Shown: piece by piece, positions 54,319 through 64,000 of the stretch | How positions within the stretch are numbered: the first letter of the stretch is position 1 | How the letters are laid out: every line of letters begins with the position of its first letter | Assembly (NCBI RefSeq): GCF_035918315.1 | Contig: NZ_CP142146.1 | Span: forward strand, 186,001 to 250,000 | DNA: 64,000 nt | DNA from: Vagococcus jeotgali | GTDB taxonomy: Bacteria; Bacillota; Bacilli; Lactobacillales; Vagococcaceae | Direction: 5' to 3' | Translations under genes and position numbers: made by a program | The notes under the pieces: model-generated | Told to the model about the DNA's origin: nothing | Databases searched by the model: none | What the model saw: the letters and a program-made list of their open reading frames with translations, nothing else

Positions 54319-57300
54319 TTGGTTGGACACGTAGTGAAATACGGCAAGCACCGAGAAAGACGTAGCTATTCAAGAATTAGCGAAGTCTTAGAATTACCAA
54401 ACTTAATCGAAATTCAAACTGACTCATACAAATGGTTTTTAGATGAAGGATTGCGTGAGATGTTTGAGGACATCATGCCAATTACTGATTTTAGTGAAAA
54501 ATTATCATTAGAGTTTGTAGATTATGAAATGAAAGAACCAAAATACACAGTTGAGGAAGCAAGAGCACACGATGCTAACTACTCAGCTCCTATTCACGTA
54601 ACTTTAAGATTAGATAACCAAGTAACTGGAGAAATCAAATCACAAGAAGTGTTCTTTGGTGATTTCCCGTTAATGACAGAAATGGGTACCTTTATTATTA
54701 ATGGTGCTGAGCGTGTTGTGGTATCTCAGTTAGTAAGATCACCAGGAGTTTATTTTAACGAAAAACAAGAACGTAATGGTCATGAAGGATTTGGCGCAAC
54801 AGTTATTCCTAACCGTGGTGCCTGGTTAGAACTTGAAACAGATGCAAAGAACTTATCTTATGCACGTATTGACCGTACTAGAAAAATCCCATTAACAGTG
54901 TTAGTTAGAGCCTTAGGTTTTGGTTCTGATTCAACGATTACAGAGATTTTTGGTGAGAGTGAAAGTTTACAATTAACTCTTGAAAAAGATATTCATAAAA
55001 ATTCAAGTGATTCTCGTACAGAAGAAGCCTTAAAAGACGTTTATGAAAGATTACGTCCAGGTGAGCCAAAAACAGCAGAAAGTTCAAGAAACTTGCTTAA
55101 CTCTCGTTTCTTTGATCCAAAACGCTATGACTTAGCAGCTGTTGGTCGTTACAAAATCAACAAAAAATTAAACTTAAAAACACGTTTACTAAATCATACA
55201 TTAGCTGAGACATTAGTAGATCCTGAAACTGGAGAAATCCTAGTTGAAAAAGGAACTGTTGTGACTCATGCTGTTATGGATGAATTAGAAAAATATTTAG
55301 ACAATGGTTTAAACAGTGTGACATATTACCCAAGTGAAGATGGTGTAGTTACTGAGCCGATGATGGTTCAAGTGGTTAAAGTATTCTCACCAAAAGATCC
55401 TGAGCGTGTGGTCAATGTTATTGGTAATGGCTTACCAGAATCAAACGTACGAACAGTTCGCCCTGCTGATATTATTGCTTCAATTAGTTATTTCTATAAC
55501 TTAATGGAAGGAATTGGCTCAGTAGATGATATCGATCATTTAGGAAACCGTCGTATCCGTTCAGTTGGTGAATTATTACAAAATCAATTCCGTATTGGTT
55601 TATCTCGTATGGAGCGTGTGGTTCGTGAGAGAATGTCAATTCAAGACACTGAAACACTAACACCACAACAATTAATCAATATCCGTCCAGTGGTAGCATC
55701 AATGAAAGAATTCTTTGGTTCTTCTCAGTTATCACAGTTCATGGATCAAACTAACCCATTAGGGGAATTAACTCACAAACGTCGTCTATCTGCCTTAGGG
55801 CCTGGTGGTTTAACTCGTGACCGTGCTGGCTATGAAGTACGTGATGTTCATTATTCGCATTATGGTCGTATGTGTCCGATTGAAACACCTGAGGGACCAA
55901 ATATTGGGTTAATCAATAGTTTATCTAGTTACGCTAAAGTAAACAAATATGGTTTTATTGAAACACCATATCGTCGTGTTGATCGTCAAACACACCGTGT
56001 AACAGAGCATATTGATTATTTAACAGCTGATGAAGAGGATCATTACATGGTAGCACAAGCGAACTCGCCATTAGAAGATGATGGTAAATTTGCTGAAGAT
56101 GTTGTTATGGCTCGTATCCAAAGTGAAAACTTGGAAGTTTCTGTTGATAAAGTTGACTACATGGATGTATCACCTAAACAGGTAGTTGCGGTTGCCACGT
56201 CATGTATTCCTTTCTTAGAAAACGATGATTCTAACCGTGCCTTAATGGGTGCCAACATGCAGCGTCAGGCTGTACCTTTAATCCAACCTCGTTCACCACT
56301 TGTGGGAACTGGTATGGAATATAAAGCTGCTCATGACTCTGGTGCCGCTTTGTTATGTAAACATGATGGTGTTGTTGAATACGTTGATGCACGCGAAATT
56401 CGTGTTCGCCGTAATGATGGTGCTTTAGATAAATACACAGTCATTAAATTCCACCGCTCAAATGCTGGAACAAGTTACAACCAACGACCAATCGTTCGTA
56501 TGGATGAAATGGTTGAAGCAGGAGATACGTTAGCTGATGGCTCTTCGATGGAAGAAGGAGAAATGGCTTTAGGTCAAAACGTGTTGGTCGCGTTTATGAC
56601 GTGGGAAGGTTATAACTATGAAGATGCGATTATTATGAATCGTCGTCTAGTTAAAGATGATGTCTATACATCTATTCACATTGAAGAATATGAATCAGAA
56701 GCACGTGATACAAAATTAGGACCTGAAGAGATTACACGTGAATTACCAAACGTTGGTGATGATGCACTTAAAAACTTAGATGAGATGGGTATTATTCGTA
56801 TTGGGGCTGAAGTTAAAGATGGTGATCTTTTAGTTGGTAAGGTAACGCCAAAAGGGGTCACAGAATTATCAGCTGAAGAGCGTCTATTACATGCTATATT
56901 CGGCGAGAAAGCTCGTGAAGTTCGTGATACATCTCTACGTGTACCACATGGTGGTGGCGGTATTGTTCATGATGTTAAAATCTTTACCCGTGAAGGTGGA
57001 GATGAGTTATCACCTGGTGTTAATATGTTAGTCCGTGTTTATATCGTTCAAAAACGTAAAATTAACGAAGGGGATAAAATGGCTGGACGTCATGGTAATA
57101 AAGGGGTAGTTTCTCGTATTATGCCAGAAGAAGATATGCCTTATATGCCTGATGGTACACCTGTTGATATCATGTTAAACCCATTAGGGGTACCTTCTCG
57201 TATGAATATCGGACAAGTACTTGAGCTACATTTAGGTATGGCAGCTCGTGCGTTAGGTATTCATGTTGCAACACCTGTATTTGATGGGGCTGATGAAGAA

Positions 57301-57894
57301 GATGTATGGAGTACAGTAGCAGAGGCGGGTATGGCTCGTGATGCTAAGACTGTTCTTTATGACGGACGTACTGGTGAAGCTTTTGATAACCGTATTTCAG
57401 TTGGTGTGATGTACATGTTGAAACTTGCTCACATGGTTGATGATAAACTACACGCAAGATCAATTGGACCATACTCACTTGTAACACAACAACCTCTTGG
57501 AGGTAAAGCACAATTTGGTGGACAACGTTTTGGTGAGATGGAAGTATGGGCACTTGAAGCTTATGGTGCTGCTTATACATTACAAGAAATCTTAACGTAC
57601 AAATCAGATGATGTGGTTGGTCGTGTGAAAACATATGAATCAATCGTTAAAGGTGAACCAATTCAAAAACCAGGTGTACCAGAATCATTTAGAGTACTTG
57701 TTAAAGAATTACAAGCTCTTGGTTTAGATATGCGAGTACTTGATGCACAAGAACATGAAATTGAATTACGTGACATGGATGATGAAGATGATGATTTAAT
57801 CACCGTTGATGCTCTAGCGAAATTTGCTAAAGAGCAAGCTGAAAAAGAAGAAGCTGAAAAATTATTAAAAGCAGCAGAAGAAAATCAAGAATAA
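54319..57894 (+). CDS. rpoB: DNA-directed RNA polymerase subunit beta
   Basis: The beta subunit of RNA polymerase, forming part of the active centre and the rifampicin pocket. It is about 1191 residues from this start. All main blocks are present, including [18 protein letters not shown] at the N-terminus, the rifampicin region [20 protein letters not shown], and [15 protein letters not shown]. The rifampicin-contact residues look wild type. TTG 54319 lies 8 bases after GAGGGG (54305-54310). A GTG at 54310 overlaps that site and is less likely. rpoC follows after 54 bases. Confidence 0.95.
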   Translation: MVGHVVKYGKHRERRSYSRISEVLELPNLIEIQTDSYKWFLDEGLREMFEDIMPITDFSEKLSLEFVDYEMKEPKYTVEEARAHDANYSAPIHVTLRLDNQVTGEIKSQEVFFGDFPLMTEMGTFIINGAERVVVSQLVRSPGVYFNEKQERNGHEGFGATVIPNRGAWLELETDAKNLSYARIDRTRKIPLTVLVRALGFGSDSTITEIFGESESLQLTLEKDIHKNSSDSRTEEALKDVYERLRPGEPKTAESSRNLLNSRFFDPKRYDLAAVGRYKINKKLNLKTRLLNHTLAETLVDPETGEILVEKGTVVTHAVMDELEKYLDNGLNSVTYYPSEDGVVTEPMMVQVVKVFSPKDPERVVNVIGNGLPESNVRTVRPADIIASISYFYNLMEGIGSVDDIDHLGNRRIRSVGELLQNQFRIGLSRMERVVRERMSIQDTETLTPQQLINIRPVVASMKEFFGSSQLSQFMDQTNPLGELTHKRRLSALGPGGLTRDRAGYEVRDVHYSHYGRMCPIETPEGPNIGLINSLSSYAKVNKYGFIETPYRRVDRQTHRVTEHIDYLTADEEDHYMVAQANSPLEDDGKFAEDVVMARIQSENLEVSVDKVDYMDVSPKQVVAVATSCIPFLENDDSNRALMGANMQRQAVPLIQPRSPLVGTGMEYKAAHDSGAALLCKHDGVVEYVDAREIRVRRNDGALDKYTVIKFHRSNAGTSYNQRPIVRMDEMVEAGDTLADGSSMEEGEMALGQNVLVAFMTWEGYNYEDAIIMNRRLVKDDVYTSIHIEEYESEARDTKLGPEEITRELPNVGDDALKNLDEMGIIRIGAEVKDGDLLVGKVTPKGVTELSAEERLLHAIFGEKAREVRDTSLRVPHGGGGIVHDVKIFTREGGDELSPGVNMLVRVYIVQKRKINEGDKMAGRHGNKGVVSRIMPEEDMPYMPDGTPVDIMLNPLGVPSRMNIGQVLELHLGMAARALGIHVATPVFDGADEEDVWSTVAEAGMARDAKTVLYDGRTGEAFDNRISVGVMYMLKLAHMVDDKLHARSIGPYSLVTQQPLGGKAQFGGQRFGEMEVWALEAYGAAYTLQEILTYKSDDVVGRVKTYESIVKGEPIQKPGVPESFRVLVKELQALGLDMRVLDAQEHEIELRDMDDEDDDLITVDALAKFAKEQAEKEEAEKLLKAAEENQE

Positions 57895-57948
57895 TCAAGG
57901 AAAGACCCGTAGTTATTCTGTAAAGACAATGAAACGGAGGGACATCTT

Positions 57949-60900
57949 TTGATCGATGTAAATAAATTTGATAGTATGCAAATTGGCTTGGCTTCCTCTG
58001 AAAAGATAAGAAGCTGGTCATATGGTGAAGTAAAAAAACCAGAGACAATAAACTACCGTACTTTAAAACCCGAACGTGATGGTCTTTTCTGTGAGCGTAT
58101 TTTCGGTCCTACTAAGGATTGGGAATGTGCTTGTGGAAAATATAAACGTATTCGTTATAAGGGAATTGTTTGTGACCGCTGTGGTGTTGAGGTAACTCGT
58201 TCGAAGGTTCGTCGTGAACGTATGGGACATATTGAACTAGCCGCTCCAGTAACTCATATTTGGTATTTTAAAGGTATCCCTAGTCGTATGGGTCTTGTAC
58301 TAGACATGAGCCCAAGAGCACTTGAGGAAGTTATTTATTTTGCTTCTTACGTTGTGACTGATCCAGGAGATACATCACTAGAATTAAAACAATTATTAAC
58401 AGAGCGTGAGTACCGTGAAAAACGTCAACAATATGGCAATGCATTTCAAGCTGGTATGGGTGCAGAAGCGATTAAACGCTTATTAGAATCTGTTGATTTA
58501 GAAGGTGAAGTTGCCTCTTTAAAAGAAGAATTAAAAACAGCTTCAGGTCAAAAACGTACACGTGCTATTCGTCGTTTAGACATTTTAGAAGCCTTTAGAA
58601 CATCTGGAAATGATCCAGACTGGATGGTTATGGACGTTGTACCAATTATTCCTCCAGACTTACGCCCAATGGTTCAACTAGAGGGTGGACGTTTTGCAAC
58701 AAGTGATTTGAATGACTTATATCGTCGTGTGATTAACCGTAATAATCGTTTAAAACGTTTATTAGACTTAAACGCACCTGGTATTATCGTTCAAAATGAG
58801 AAACGTATGTTACAAGAAGCAGTGGATGCTTTAATTGATAATGGTCGTCGTGGTCGTCCAGTTACTGGACCAGGTAACCGTCCACTTAAATCTTTATCAC
58901 ATATGTTAAAAGGGAAACAAGGTCGTTTCCGTCAAAACTTACTTGGTAAACGTGTGGATTACTCAGGTCGTTCAGTAATCGTTGTTGGTCCATTCTTAAA
59001 AATGTACCAATGTGGTTTACCAAGAGAAATGGCAATTGAATTATTCAAGCCTTTTGTGATGCATGAATTAGTTAAGCGCGAAATCGCAAGTAACATTAAA
59101 AATGCTAAACGCCAAATTGAGCGTCAAGAAGATGCTGTTTGGGACGTATTAGAAGATGTTATTAAAGAACATCCAGTTTTACTTAATAGAGCACCTACAT
59201 TACATAGACTTGGTATCCAAGCATTTGAACCTGTTTTAGTTGAAGGTCGTGCGATTCGTCTTCACCCATTAGTATGTGAGGCTTATAATGCCGATTTTGA
59301 TGGGGATCAAATGGCTGTTCACGTGCCATTAAATGAAGAAGCCCAAGCTGAAGCACGCCTATTAATGCTTGCTGCACAAAATATTTTAAATCCTAAAGAT
59401 GGTAAACCAGTTGTAACACCGTCTCAAGATATGGTTTTAGGTAACTACTATTTAACAATGGAAGAGCCTGGCCAAATTGGTGAAGGTATGGTCTTCCGTG
59501 ATTTAGATGAAGTTGTTTTAGCATGGAGAAATGGTTATGTTCACTTACACACACGTATTGGTCTGCAAACAACATCAATGCCAGAAAAACCATTCACAGA
59601 ATGGCAACGTGAGCGTATTTTAACAACGACTGTTGGTAAAGCAATCTTTAATGAGATTATGCCACCAGAATTCCCATACTTAAACGAACCAACTGATTAT
59701 AACTTAACTGTTCAAACGCCTGATAAGTACTTTGTTGAAGCAGGTACTGATATTCCTGCCTTCATTAAAGAGCAACCAGAAGTTGGACCGTTCAAGAAGA
59801 AAAACTTAGGTAATATTATTGCTGAAGTCTTCAAACGTTTCAAAATTACTGAAACATCTAAAATGTTAGATAGAATGAAAGATTTAGGTTACAAACACTC
59901 TACTTATGCTGGTATGACAGTAGGGATTGCTGATATCGTAGTCTTACATGAAAAACCTGCTATGATTGATGCCGCTCATAAACAAGTAGACACTGTTACG
60001 AAACAATTCCGTCGTGGTTTAATCACAGATGATGAGAGATATGAACGCGTTATTGGGATTTGGAACGCTACAAAAGATGCTATCCAAGAAAAACTGATGG
60101 AAAGTTTAGATTCACGTAACCCGATTTTCATGATGAGTGATTCTGGTGCCCGTGGTAACATCTCCAACTTTACCCAGTTAGCTGGTATGCGTGGACTGAT
60201 GGCTGCTCCAAATGGTCGAATCATGGAGTTACCGATTGTATCGAACTTCCGTGAAGGTTTAACGGTCTTAGAAATGTTTATCTCAACTCATGGGGCTCGT
60301 AAAGGTATGACAGATACGGCTCTAAAAACTGCCGATTCAGGGTACTTAACTCGTCGTCTAGTAGATGTAGCCCAAGATGTTATTATTCGTGAAACAGATT
60401 GTGGAACTGATCGTGGTCTTAATATTCGTGCGATGAAAGAGGGCAATGAAATCATTGAAACTCTTGAAGAACGTATGCTAGGTCGCTATACTCGTAAATC
60501 AGTTATTAATCCTATAACTAAAGAAGAAATTGTTGGAGCTAACGAAATTATTACTGAAGATATCGCTCGTCAAATTATTGATGCTGATATTGAGGAAATT
60601 ACAATTCGCTCAGTCTTCACATGTAATACAAAACACGGTGTATGTAAACACTGTTACGGACGTAACTTAGCTACTGGTTCAGAAGTTGAAGTTGGTGAAG
60701 CAGTAGGAACAATTGCTGCCCAATCAATTGGTGAGCCTGGTACTCAGTTAACAATGCGTACGTTCCATACGGGTGGGGTTGCCGGAGATGATATTACTCA
60801 AGGTTTACCTCGTATCCAAGAGATTTTTGAAGCACGTAATCCTAAAGGGGTTGCTGTTATCTCAGAAGTAGCTGGTGAGGTCATTGATATTACAGAAGAC

Positions 60901-61599
60901 CAAGCTGATCGTACAAAAGTTGTGATTGTTAAAGGTGAAACAGATACAAGAGAGTATTCAGTGCCTTATACATCACGTCTTAAAGTAGCTGAAGGTGAGA
61001 TGATTGATCGTGGAACACCACTAACTGAAGGGTCAATTGATCCTAAACAATTATTAGCAGTAAAAGATGTGTTAGCTGTTGAGAATTATTTATTAAAAGA
61101 AGTACAAAAAGTATACCGTATGCAAGGGGTAGAAATTGGCGATAAACATATTGAAGTAATGGTTCGTCAAATGCTACGTAAAGTAAGAATCATGGATCCA
61201 GGTGATTCAGATATCTTGCCAGGTACATTAGTTGATATTAGTGAGTTTAAAGATCGAAACTACAACACATTAATTTCTGGTGGTATTCCAGCAACAAGTC
61301 GTCCTGTTCTCTTAGGTATTACAAAAGCCTCTCTTGAAACAAATAGTTTCTTATCTGCTGCATCATTCCAGGAAACAACACGTGTGTTAACTGATGCTGC
61401 AATTAGAGGTAAAAAAGACCACTTACTTGGACTTAAAGAAAATGTTATCATTGGTAAAATCATTCCAGCTGGTACTGGTATGGCTAAATACCGTAACATG
61501 GAACCAAAAGAAGTGGGAGTTGCTAGTGAAAATGTGTATAGTATCAGTGATATTGAAGCACAAATGGCTGCAGCTGATGCCATTACAATAAAAGAATAA
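57949..61599 (+). CDS. rpoC: DNA-directed RNA polymerase subunit beta'
   Basis: The beta' subunit, 1216 residues, with the N-terminal zinc ribbon ([20 protein letters not shown]), the catalytic magnesium loop [15 protein letters not shown] and the trigger-loop segment [19 protein letters not shown]. The second Zn site (CGTDRGL, then [14 protein letters not shown]) is complete. The start is TTG 57949 behind GGAGGGAC. It is closed by a strong terminator. Confidence 0.96.
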   Translation: MIDVNKFDSMQIGLASSEKIRSWSYGEVKKPETINYRTLKPERDGLFCERIFGPTKDWECACGKYKRIRYKGIVCDRCGVEVTRSKVRRERMGHIELAAPVTHIWYFKGIPSRMGLVLDMSPRALEEVIYFASYVVTDPGDTSLELKQLLTEREYREKRQQYGNAFQAGMGAEAIKRLLESVDLEGEVASLKEELKTASGQKRTRAIRRLDILEAFRTSGNDPDWMVMDVVPIIPPDLRPMVQLEGGRFATSDLNDLYRRVINRNNRLKRLLDLNAPGIIVQNEKRMLQEAVDALIDNGRRGRPVTGPGNRPLKSLSHMLKGKQGRFRQNLLGKRVDYSGRSVIVVGPFLKMYQCGLPREMAIELFKPFVMHELVKREIASNIKNAKRQIERQEDAVWDVLEDVIKEHPVLLNRAPTLHRLGIQAFEPVLVEGRAIRLHPLVCEAYNADFDGDQMAVHVPLNEEAQAEARLLMLAAQNILNPKDGKPVVTPSQDMVLGNYYLTMEEPGQIGEGMVFRDLDEVVLAWRNGYVHLHTRIGLQTTSMPEKPFTEWQRERILTTTVGKAIFNEIMPPEFPYLNEPTDYNLTVQTPDKYFVEAGTDIPAFIKEQPEVGPFKKKNLGNIIAEVFKRFKITETSKMLDRMKDLGYKHSTYAGMTVGIADIVVLHEKPAMIDAAHKQVDTVTKQFRRGLITDDERYERVIGIWNATKDAIQEKLMESLDSRNPIFMMSDSGARGNISNFTQLAGMRGLMAAPNGRIMELPIVSNFREGLTVLEMFISTHGARKGMTDTALKTADSGYLTRRLVDVAQDVIIRETDCGTDRGLNIRAMKEGNEIIETLEERMLGRYTRKSVINPITKEEIVGANEIITEDIARQIIDADIEEITIRSVFTCNTKHGVCKHCYGRNLATGSEVEVGEAVGTIAAQSIGEPGTQLTMRTFHTGGVAGDDITQGLPRIQEIFEARNPKGVAVISEVAGEVIDITEDQADRTKVVIVKGETDTREYSVPYTSRLKVAEGEMIDRGTPLTEGSIDPKQLLAVKDVLAVENYLLKEVQKVYRMQGVEIGDKHIEVMVRQMLRKVRIMDPGDSDILPGTLVDISEFKDRNYNTLISGGIPATSRPVLLGITKASLETNSFLSAASFQETTRVLTDAAIRGKKDHLLGLKENVIIGKIIPAGTGMAKYRNMEPKEVGVASENVYSISDIEAQMAAADAITIKE

Positions 61600-61645
61600 A
61601 CACCTTAGCTTAAATCTATTTTGATTTAATGTATAAGAGTTATCA

Positions 61646-61697
61646 AAAACACCTCCGTTTTTTACTGTAAGTAAAAAACGGAGGTGTTTTAATTTTT
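61646..61697. terminator. Strong bidirectional terminator between rpoC and the response regulator
   Basis: A perfect 20-base stem (61646-61665 with 61671-61690, loop TGTAA) containing AAAACACCTCC/GGAGGTGTTTT, with AATTTTTATT following on the plus strand and an A-rich flank for the minus strand. It ends both convergent units. Confidence 0.9.
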
Positions 61698-62367
61698 ATT
61701 GATTGAAATAATATTCTTTAAATGGCCTACCTACTTTTGTATAAACTGTTTTTGATGTGACGAGGTGATGTTCTTCTAAAAAAGTGACATATTTACGAAT
61801 CGAAACATGAGATAATTGGCACTTATCTGCTAGTTCTTGGATGGTAAAGGACTTAGGATTTGATTTAATGATAGACAAGATATGGTCCATTGTTTGCTGT
61901 GATAGCCCTTTATCTAATACTAAATCTTTTACTTGGTGTTTCGTTGTTTGATTTGTCAGATGGTCAATAGTATCTTGAGTAGTCTTTTCTTCTGAGAGTA
62001 GAGCATGTTTTTCTAAAAACAATTGAATACTCTTTTCAAACCGCTCATGAGTAAAGGGTTTTAATAAATAGTCAATAACACCTAGTCTAAGACCTTCTTG
62101 AACAGTCTGTAATTCATCAGCTGCTGTAATTAAAATCACATCAATTGGTAGCTTTTGTTGTCTAATCATCATTAAACAATCTAGCCCGTTTTCATTTTTT
62201 AGGTGAATATCTAAAAGTAATAAATCAACTGTCTGCTTTTGTAAGTAATCAATAGCATTTGAAACAGTATTAGTGGAGTAAATATTATCAAAAATAGCCA
62301 TTTTCTCTAAGTAGCTACGGTGAATAAATTCTACCATGGGGTCATCTTCTAAAATTAAAACATTCAT
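61696..62367 (-). CDS. CitB/DcuR-family response regulator
   Basis: A 223-residue two-component regulator. The N-terminal receiver domain has the acidic pocket LEDDP, phospho-acceptor Asp53 (LLLDIHL), TAA switch and LLKPF Lys. The C-terminal winged helix-turn-helix (SFTIQELADKCQLSHVSIRKYV) is of the DcuR/CitB type. Members control citrate, malate or C4-dicarboxylate transport genes. The target is probably just outside the window. The gene starts 4 bases after the kinase stop. Confidence 0.88.
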   Translation of the reverse strand: MNVLILEDDPMVEFIHRSYLEKMAIFDNIYSTNTVSNAIDYLQKQTVDLLLLDIHLKNENGLDCLMMIRQQKLPIDVILITAADELQTVQEGLRLGVIDYLLKPFTHERFEKSIQLFLEKHALLSEEKTTQDTIDHLTNQTTKHQVKDLVLDKGLSQQTMDHILSIIKSNPKSFTIQELADKCQLSHVSIRKYVTFLEEHHLVTSKTVYTKVGRPFKEYYFNQ

Positions 62368-62371
62368 GTGT

Positions 62372-63898
62372 TTACTCTCCCTTGTAATATGTCATTAGTG
62401 TTAAGTGAATTCTATTGTCTTCTTTGATCAAGTTGAATTCTCCATCAACAATTTCAATTAAATGATGAAAATATGGCTCTTCTAAAGCTATGATTAGACT
62501 TTGGAAAATTTGTTGTTCTTCAAGGCACTCATAAGTTGTAAATAACCTGTCAGTTTGTTGTTCAAAATTTAGGAAAATAAATTCAGGTAATTCTAGTTTT
62601 AATAAAGTATGGTGAATGTAGCGAATCACATTAATTAAGTGAATCGTATCTTGATCCTGTTCTAGATTTGGAATCTCCGAGAGCAGTTCAATGGTTAATT
62701 GGGCTTTACATTCTGAAAAGCGCTCTCTTTCACCAATCAGAAAACTAGCAAATAATGGGTTATGACAAAGGATAGCTAATCTGTTGGAAAATTCCTGTTC
62801 TGGAATGAGTAGCTCAGATAAATAAATAGTCAACTCATCATAGGCTTTTAAATCAGTCAATCCATAAATCACGTGAAGTTTATTCATAAATTCATGTGAC
62901 TGAGTTTGCAAGGCACTGGCATAAGCTGTTGTGTTTGCTAGTTGATCTGTGACAAATTTTGATTCTGTAGCGTTTCTTAGAAAAATAATAGACCCAATAC
63001 GTTTTTGTCTGACAATGATTGGAGAGATTGAAAATAAATAATCTTGGCCTGCTTGTTGATAGATTTGTTCATGGCCGACGGCTAAATCTATCTGATCTAG
63101 ATGGGTTAGTAGGTAATCTAAATGCTGTTTTAGTAAGTATTCAGTATTAATACCATTTTGTTTAGCAAATTCCTTAGTAGCAATATTAACTAATGTAATT
63201 CGGTTCTTTTTATCTAAAACAATCACGATATCTTTTGACTCATTCAACATGGCATTACGTTCTTCAAGTAATGAAGAAATTTCCCATGGTTTCAAATTGT
63301 GTAATTGTTTCTTTAGCAAGTATGCGATGAAAACCGAGATAACACCTGCTAAGAGAATACTAGATAATAAGGAAATCTTAAAACCTCTTTGTGATTCATT
63401 AACAATGGTATCTAAAGTTGATAATTTTATACCTAAAGCAACAACACCAATTTGTTGTTGTTTTTTATTATATACAGGCTCAAGTATTCTAAGAGATGTC
63501 CCAAGTGTTCCTCTGTTGATTGAGGAGACGGCTTCTCCTTTTAAGGCAGGTAGTTCATCGCCACCTTCAAAATGTTCCCCGATTTTTTCTTTGTTAGGGT
63601 GGGTGAGTCTAATACCTTCCATCGTCATGACGACAGCGAAATCAATACCATAGTTTTCTTGAAAATCATCAGTGTATTGACTCAACTCAGGACTTGCGTC
63701 GCCTTTTTTCAGGGCCTCAATTACAATTGGTTCACGAGCGAGTTGCTTTCCTTCAGCAAAAAGTCTTTTTGTTTCATTTACCTCAATAGTTGCTGAATTT
63801 TCTTTAAGTAAAAAGGTATATAACGCGGTATTTGTCACTATTAAAGTGAGGGTGAAAATAACAGTAATCACAAGCCATAAGCCTATTTTTTTATTCAT
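62372..63898 (-). CDS. CitA/DcuS-type sensor histidine kinase with degenerate ATP-binding domain
   Basis: A 508-residue membrane sensor. Helices lie at about 8-30 and 177-195 and bracket an extracytoplasmic PAS-like ligand domain (about 40-170). A cytoplasmic PAS (about 220-315) follows, then the dimerisation helix with His335 in QSHEFMNKLHVIYGL, the normal DcuS/CitA form. The last 150 residues should be a HATPase domain, but I cannot find the N box (NLIDNA), G1 (DxGxG) or G2. The corresponding stretch reads LINVIRYIHH and YECLEEQQIF. The protein may sense ligand without normal autophosphorylation. Its length is close to the family norm, so this is divergence rather than truncation. Confidence 0.82.
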   Translation of the reverse strand: MNKKIGLWLVITVIFTLTLIVTNTALYTFLLKENSATIEVNETKRLFAEGKQLAREPIVIEALKKGDASPELSQYTDDFQENYGIDFAVVMTMEGIRLTHPNKEKIGEHFEGGDELPALKGEAVSSINRGTLGTSLRILEPVYNKKQQQIGVVALGIKLSTLDTIVNESQRGFKISLLSSILLAGVISVFIAYLLKKQLHNLKPWEISSLLEERNAMLNESKDIVIVLDKKNRITLVNIATKEFAKQNGINTEYLLKQHLDYLLTHLDQIDLAVGHEQIYQQAGQDYLFSISPIIVRQKRIGSIIFLRNATESKFVTDQLANTTAYASALQTQSHEFMNKLHVIYGLTDLKAYDELTIYLSELLIPEQEFSNRLAILCHNPLFASFLIGERERFSECKAQLTIELLSEIPNLEQDQDTIHLINVIRYIHHTLLKLELPEFIFLNFEQQTDRLFTTYECLEEQQIFQSLIIALEEPYFHHLIEIVDGEFNLIKEDNRIHLTLMTYYKGE

Positions 63899-64000
63899 AA
63901 GTGTCTCTCCAGTGATATATTGTGAAAAAATAAATTTAATTAAATTAATTGATTTATTTAAGTTAGTTAAATAAAGTTCATTTTGGAAAACGCTATCTTT
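63899..64000 (-). promoter_or_regulatory. Upstream region of the two-component system
   Basis: AT-rich. It carries the kinase ribosome site GGAGAG just before ATG 63898. No confident promoter or operator is seen before the window edge. Confidence 0.3.

Noticed and set aside
55720-55840. Possible rifampicin-resistance changes in rpoB
   Set aside because: The resistance-determining residues in [20 protein letters not shown] and SALGPGGL look wild type. TNPL and GELT differ from E. coli but are normal in Firmicutes.
57344-57643. Long antisense open frames inside rpoB, rpoC and other genes
   Set aside because: They are shadows of strongly coding sense frames and have no ribosome sites or recognisable domains.
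63940-64000. Possible cre site near GGAAAACGCTATC upstream of the sensor kinase
   Set aside because: The spacing between TG and CG is one base too long for the cre consensus and the region is cut by the window edge.

Overview
The window reads as a chromosomal segment of a low-GC, AT-rich Gram-positive bacterium of the order Lactobacillales. It is most likely Enterococcaceae, with Vagococcus or a close relative the best guess. Supports are the gene order (Asp23-family gene, fakA, recG, plsX, acpP ... rnc, smc, HAD gene, ftsY), a fused GshAB, WxL-type surface protein relics, TTG/GTG starts behind AGGAGG-type ribosome binding sites, and IS256, IS200, IS30 and IS1202/ISNCY elements. The genus is inferred, not proven.

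Layout. 1-5.3 kb: end of an Asp23-family gene, fatty-acid kinase fakA, recG, plsX and acpP. 5.7-11.4 kb: a complete oligopeptide ABC transporter, oppDFBCA. 11.5-13.2 kb: a decayed WxL surface-protein pair. 13.3-20.1 kb: rnc, smc, a Cof-type HAD phosphatase and ftsY. 20.2-20.9 kb: an IS200-type element. 21-24.6 kb: fruRKA for fructose. 24.7-27.6 kb: gshAB and a CadD-like transporter, convergent. 27.8-33.3 kb: a beta-glucoside operon controlled by a LicT-type antiterminator with two RAT/terminator switches, followed by a structured intergenic RNA candidate and a HAD phosphatase. 33.3-37.6 kb: a YueI-family gene and a Fur-boxed siderophore ABC transporter of the YclNOPQ/FatB type. 37.7-40.3 kb: an IS30 scrap and a three-gene sortase locus (surface protein, class D-like sortase, membrane protein). 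40.4-47.4 kb: an eroded accessory island next to the 3' end of guaA. It holds an XRE-membrane pseudogene, a type III-like Mod methyltransferase without Res, two IS256-family elements and an integrase killed three ways. 47.5-51.8 kb: guaA, coaA and an acyl-CoA thioesterase on the minus strand, then a GDSL esterase and an RsmC-like methyltransferase on the plus strand. 51.9-54.1 kb: a frameshifted small membrane-protein gene and an IS1202/ISNCY element with a 27-bp target duplication ending one base before the rpoB -35 box. 54.1-61.6 kb: rpoB and rpoC with a leader that carries a terminator. 61.7-63.9 kb: a CitA/DcuS-type two-component system whose kinase lacks a recognisable ATP-binding core.

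How it fits together. The core blocks are ordinary: lipid precursor supply, RNA/DNA processing, membrane targeting, transcription. The sugar operons are specifically regulated (FruR; LicT plus a probable CcpA site), and iron uptake by Fur. The unusual material is concentrated in decayed or accessory stretches. I found no convincing new defence system. The observations most worth testing are the sortase locus with a non-LPxTG signal, the kinase with a degenerate ATP-binding domain, the uncharacterised RNA structures at about 20.8 kb and 32.3 kb, and the IS insertion abutting the rpoB promoter.
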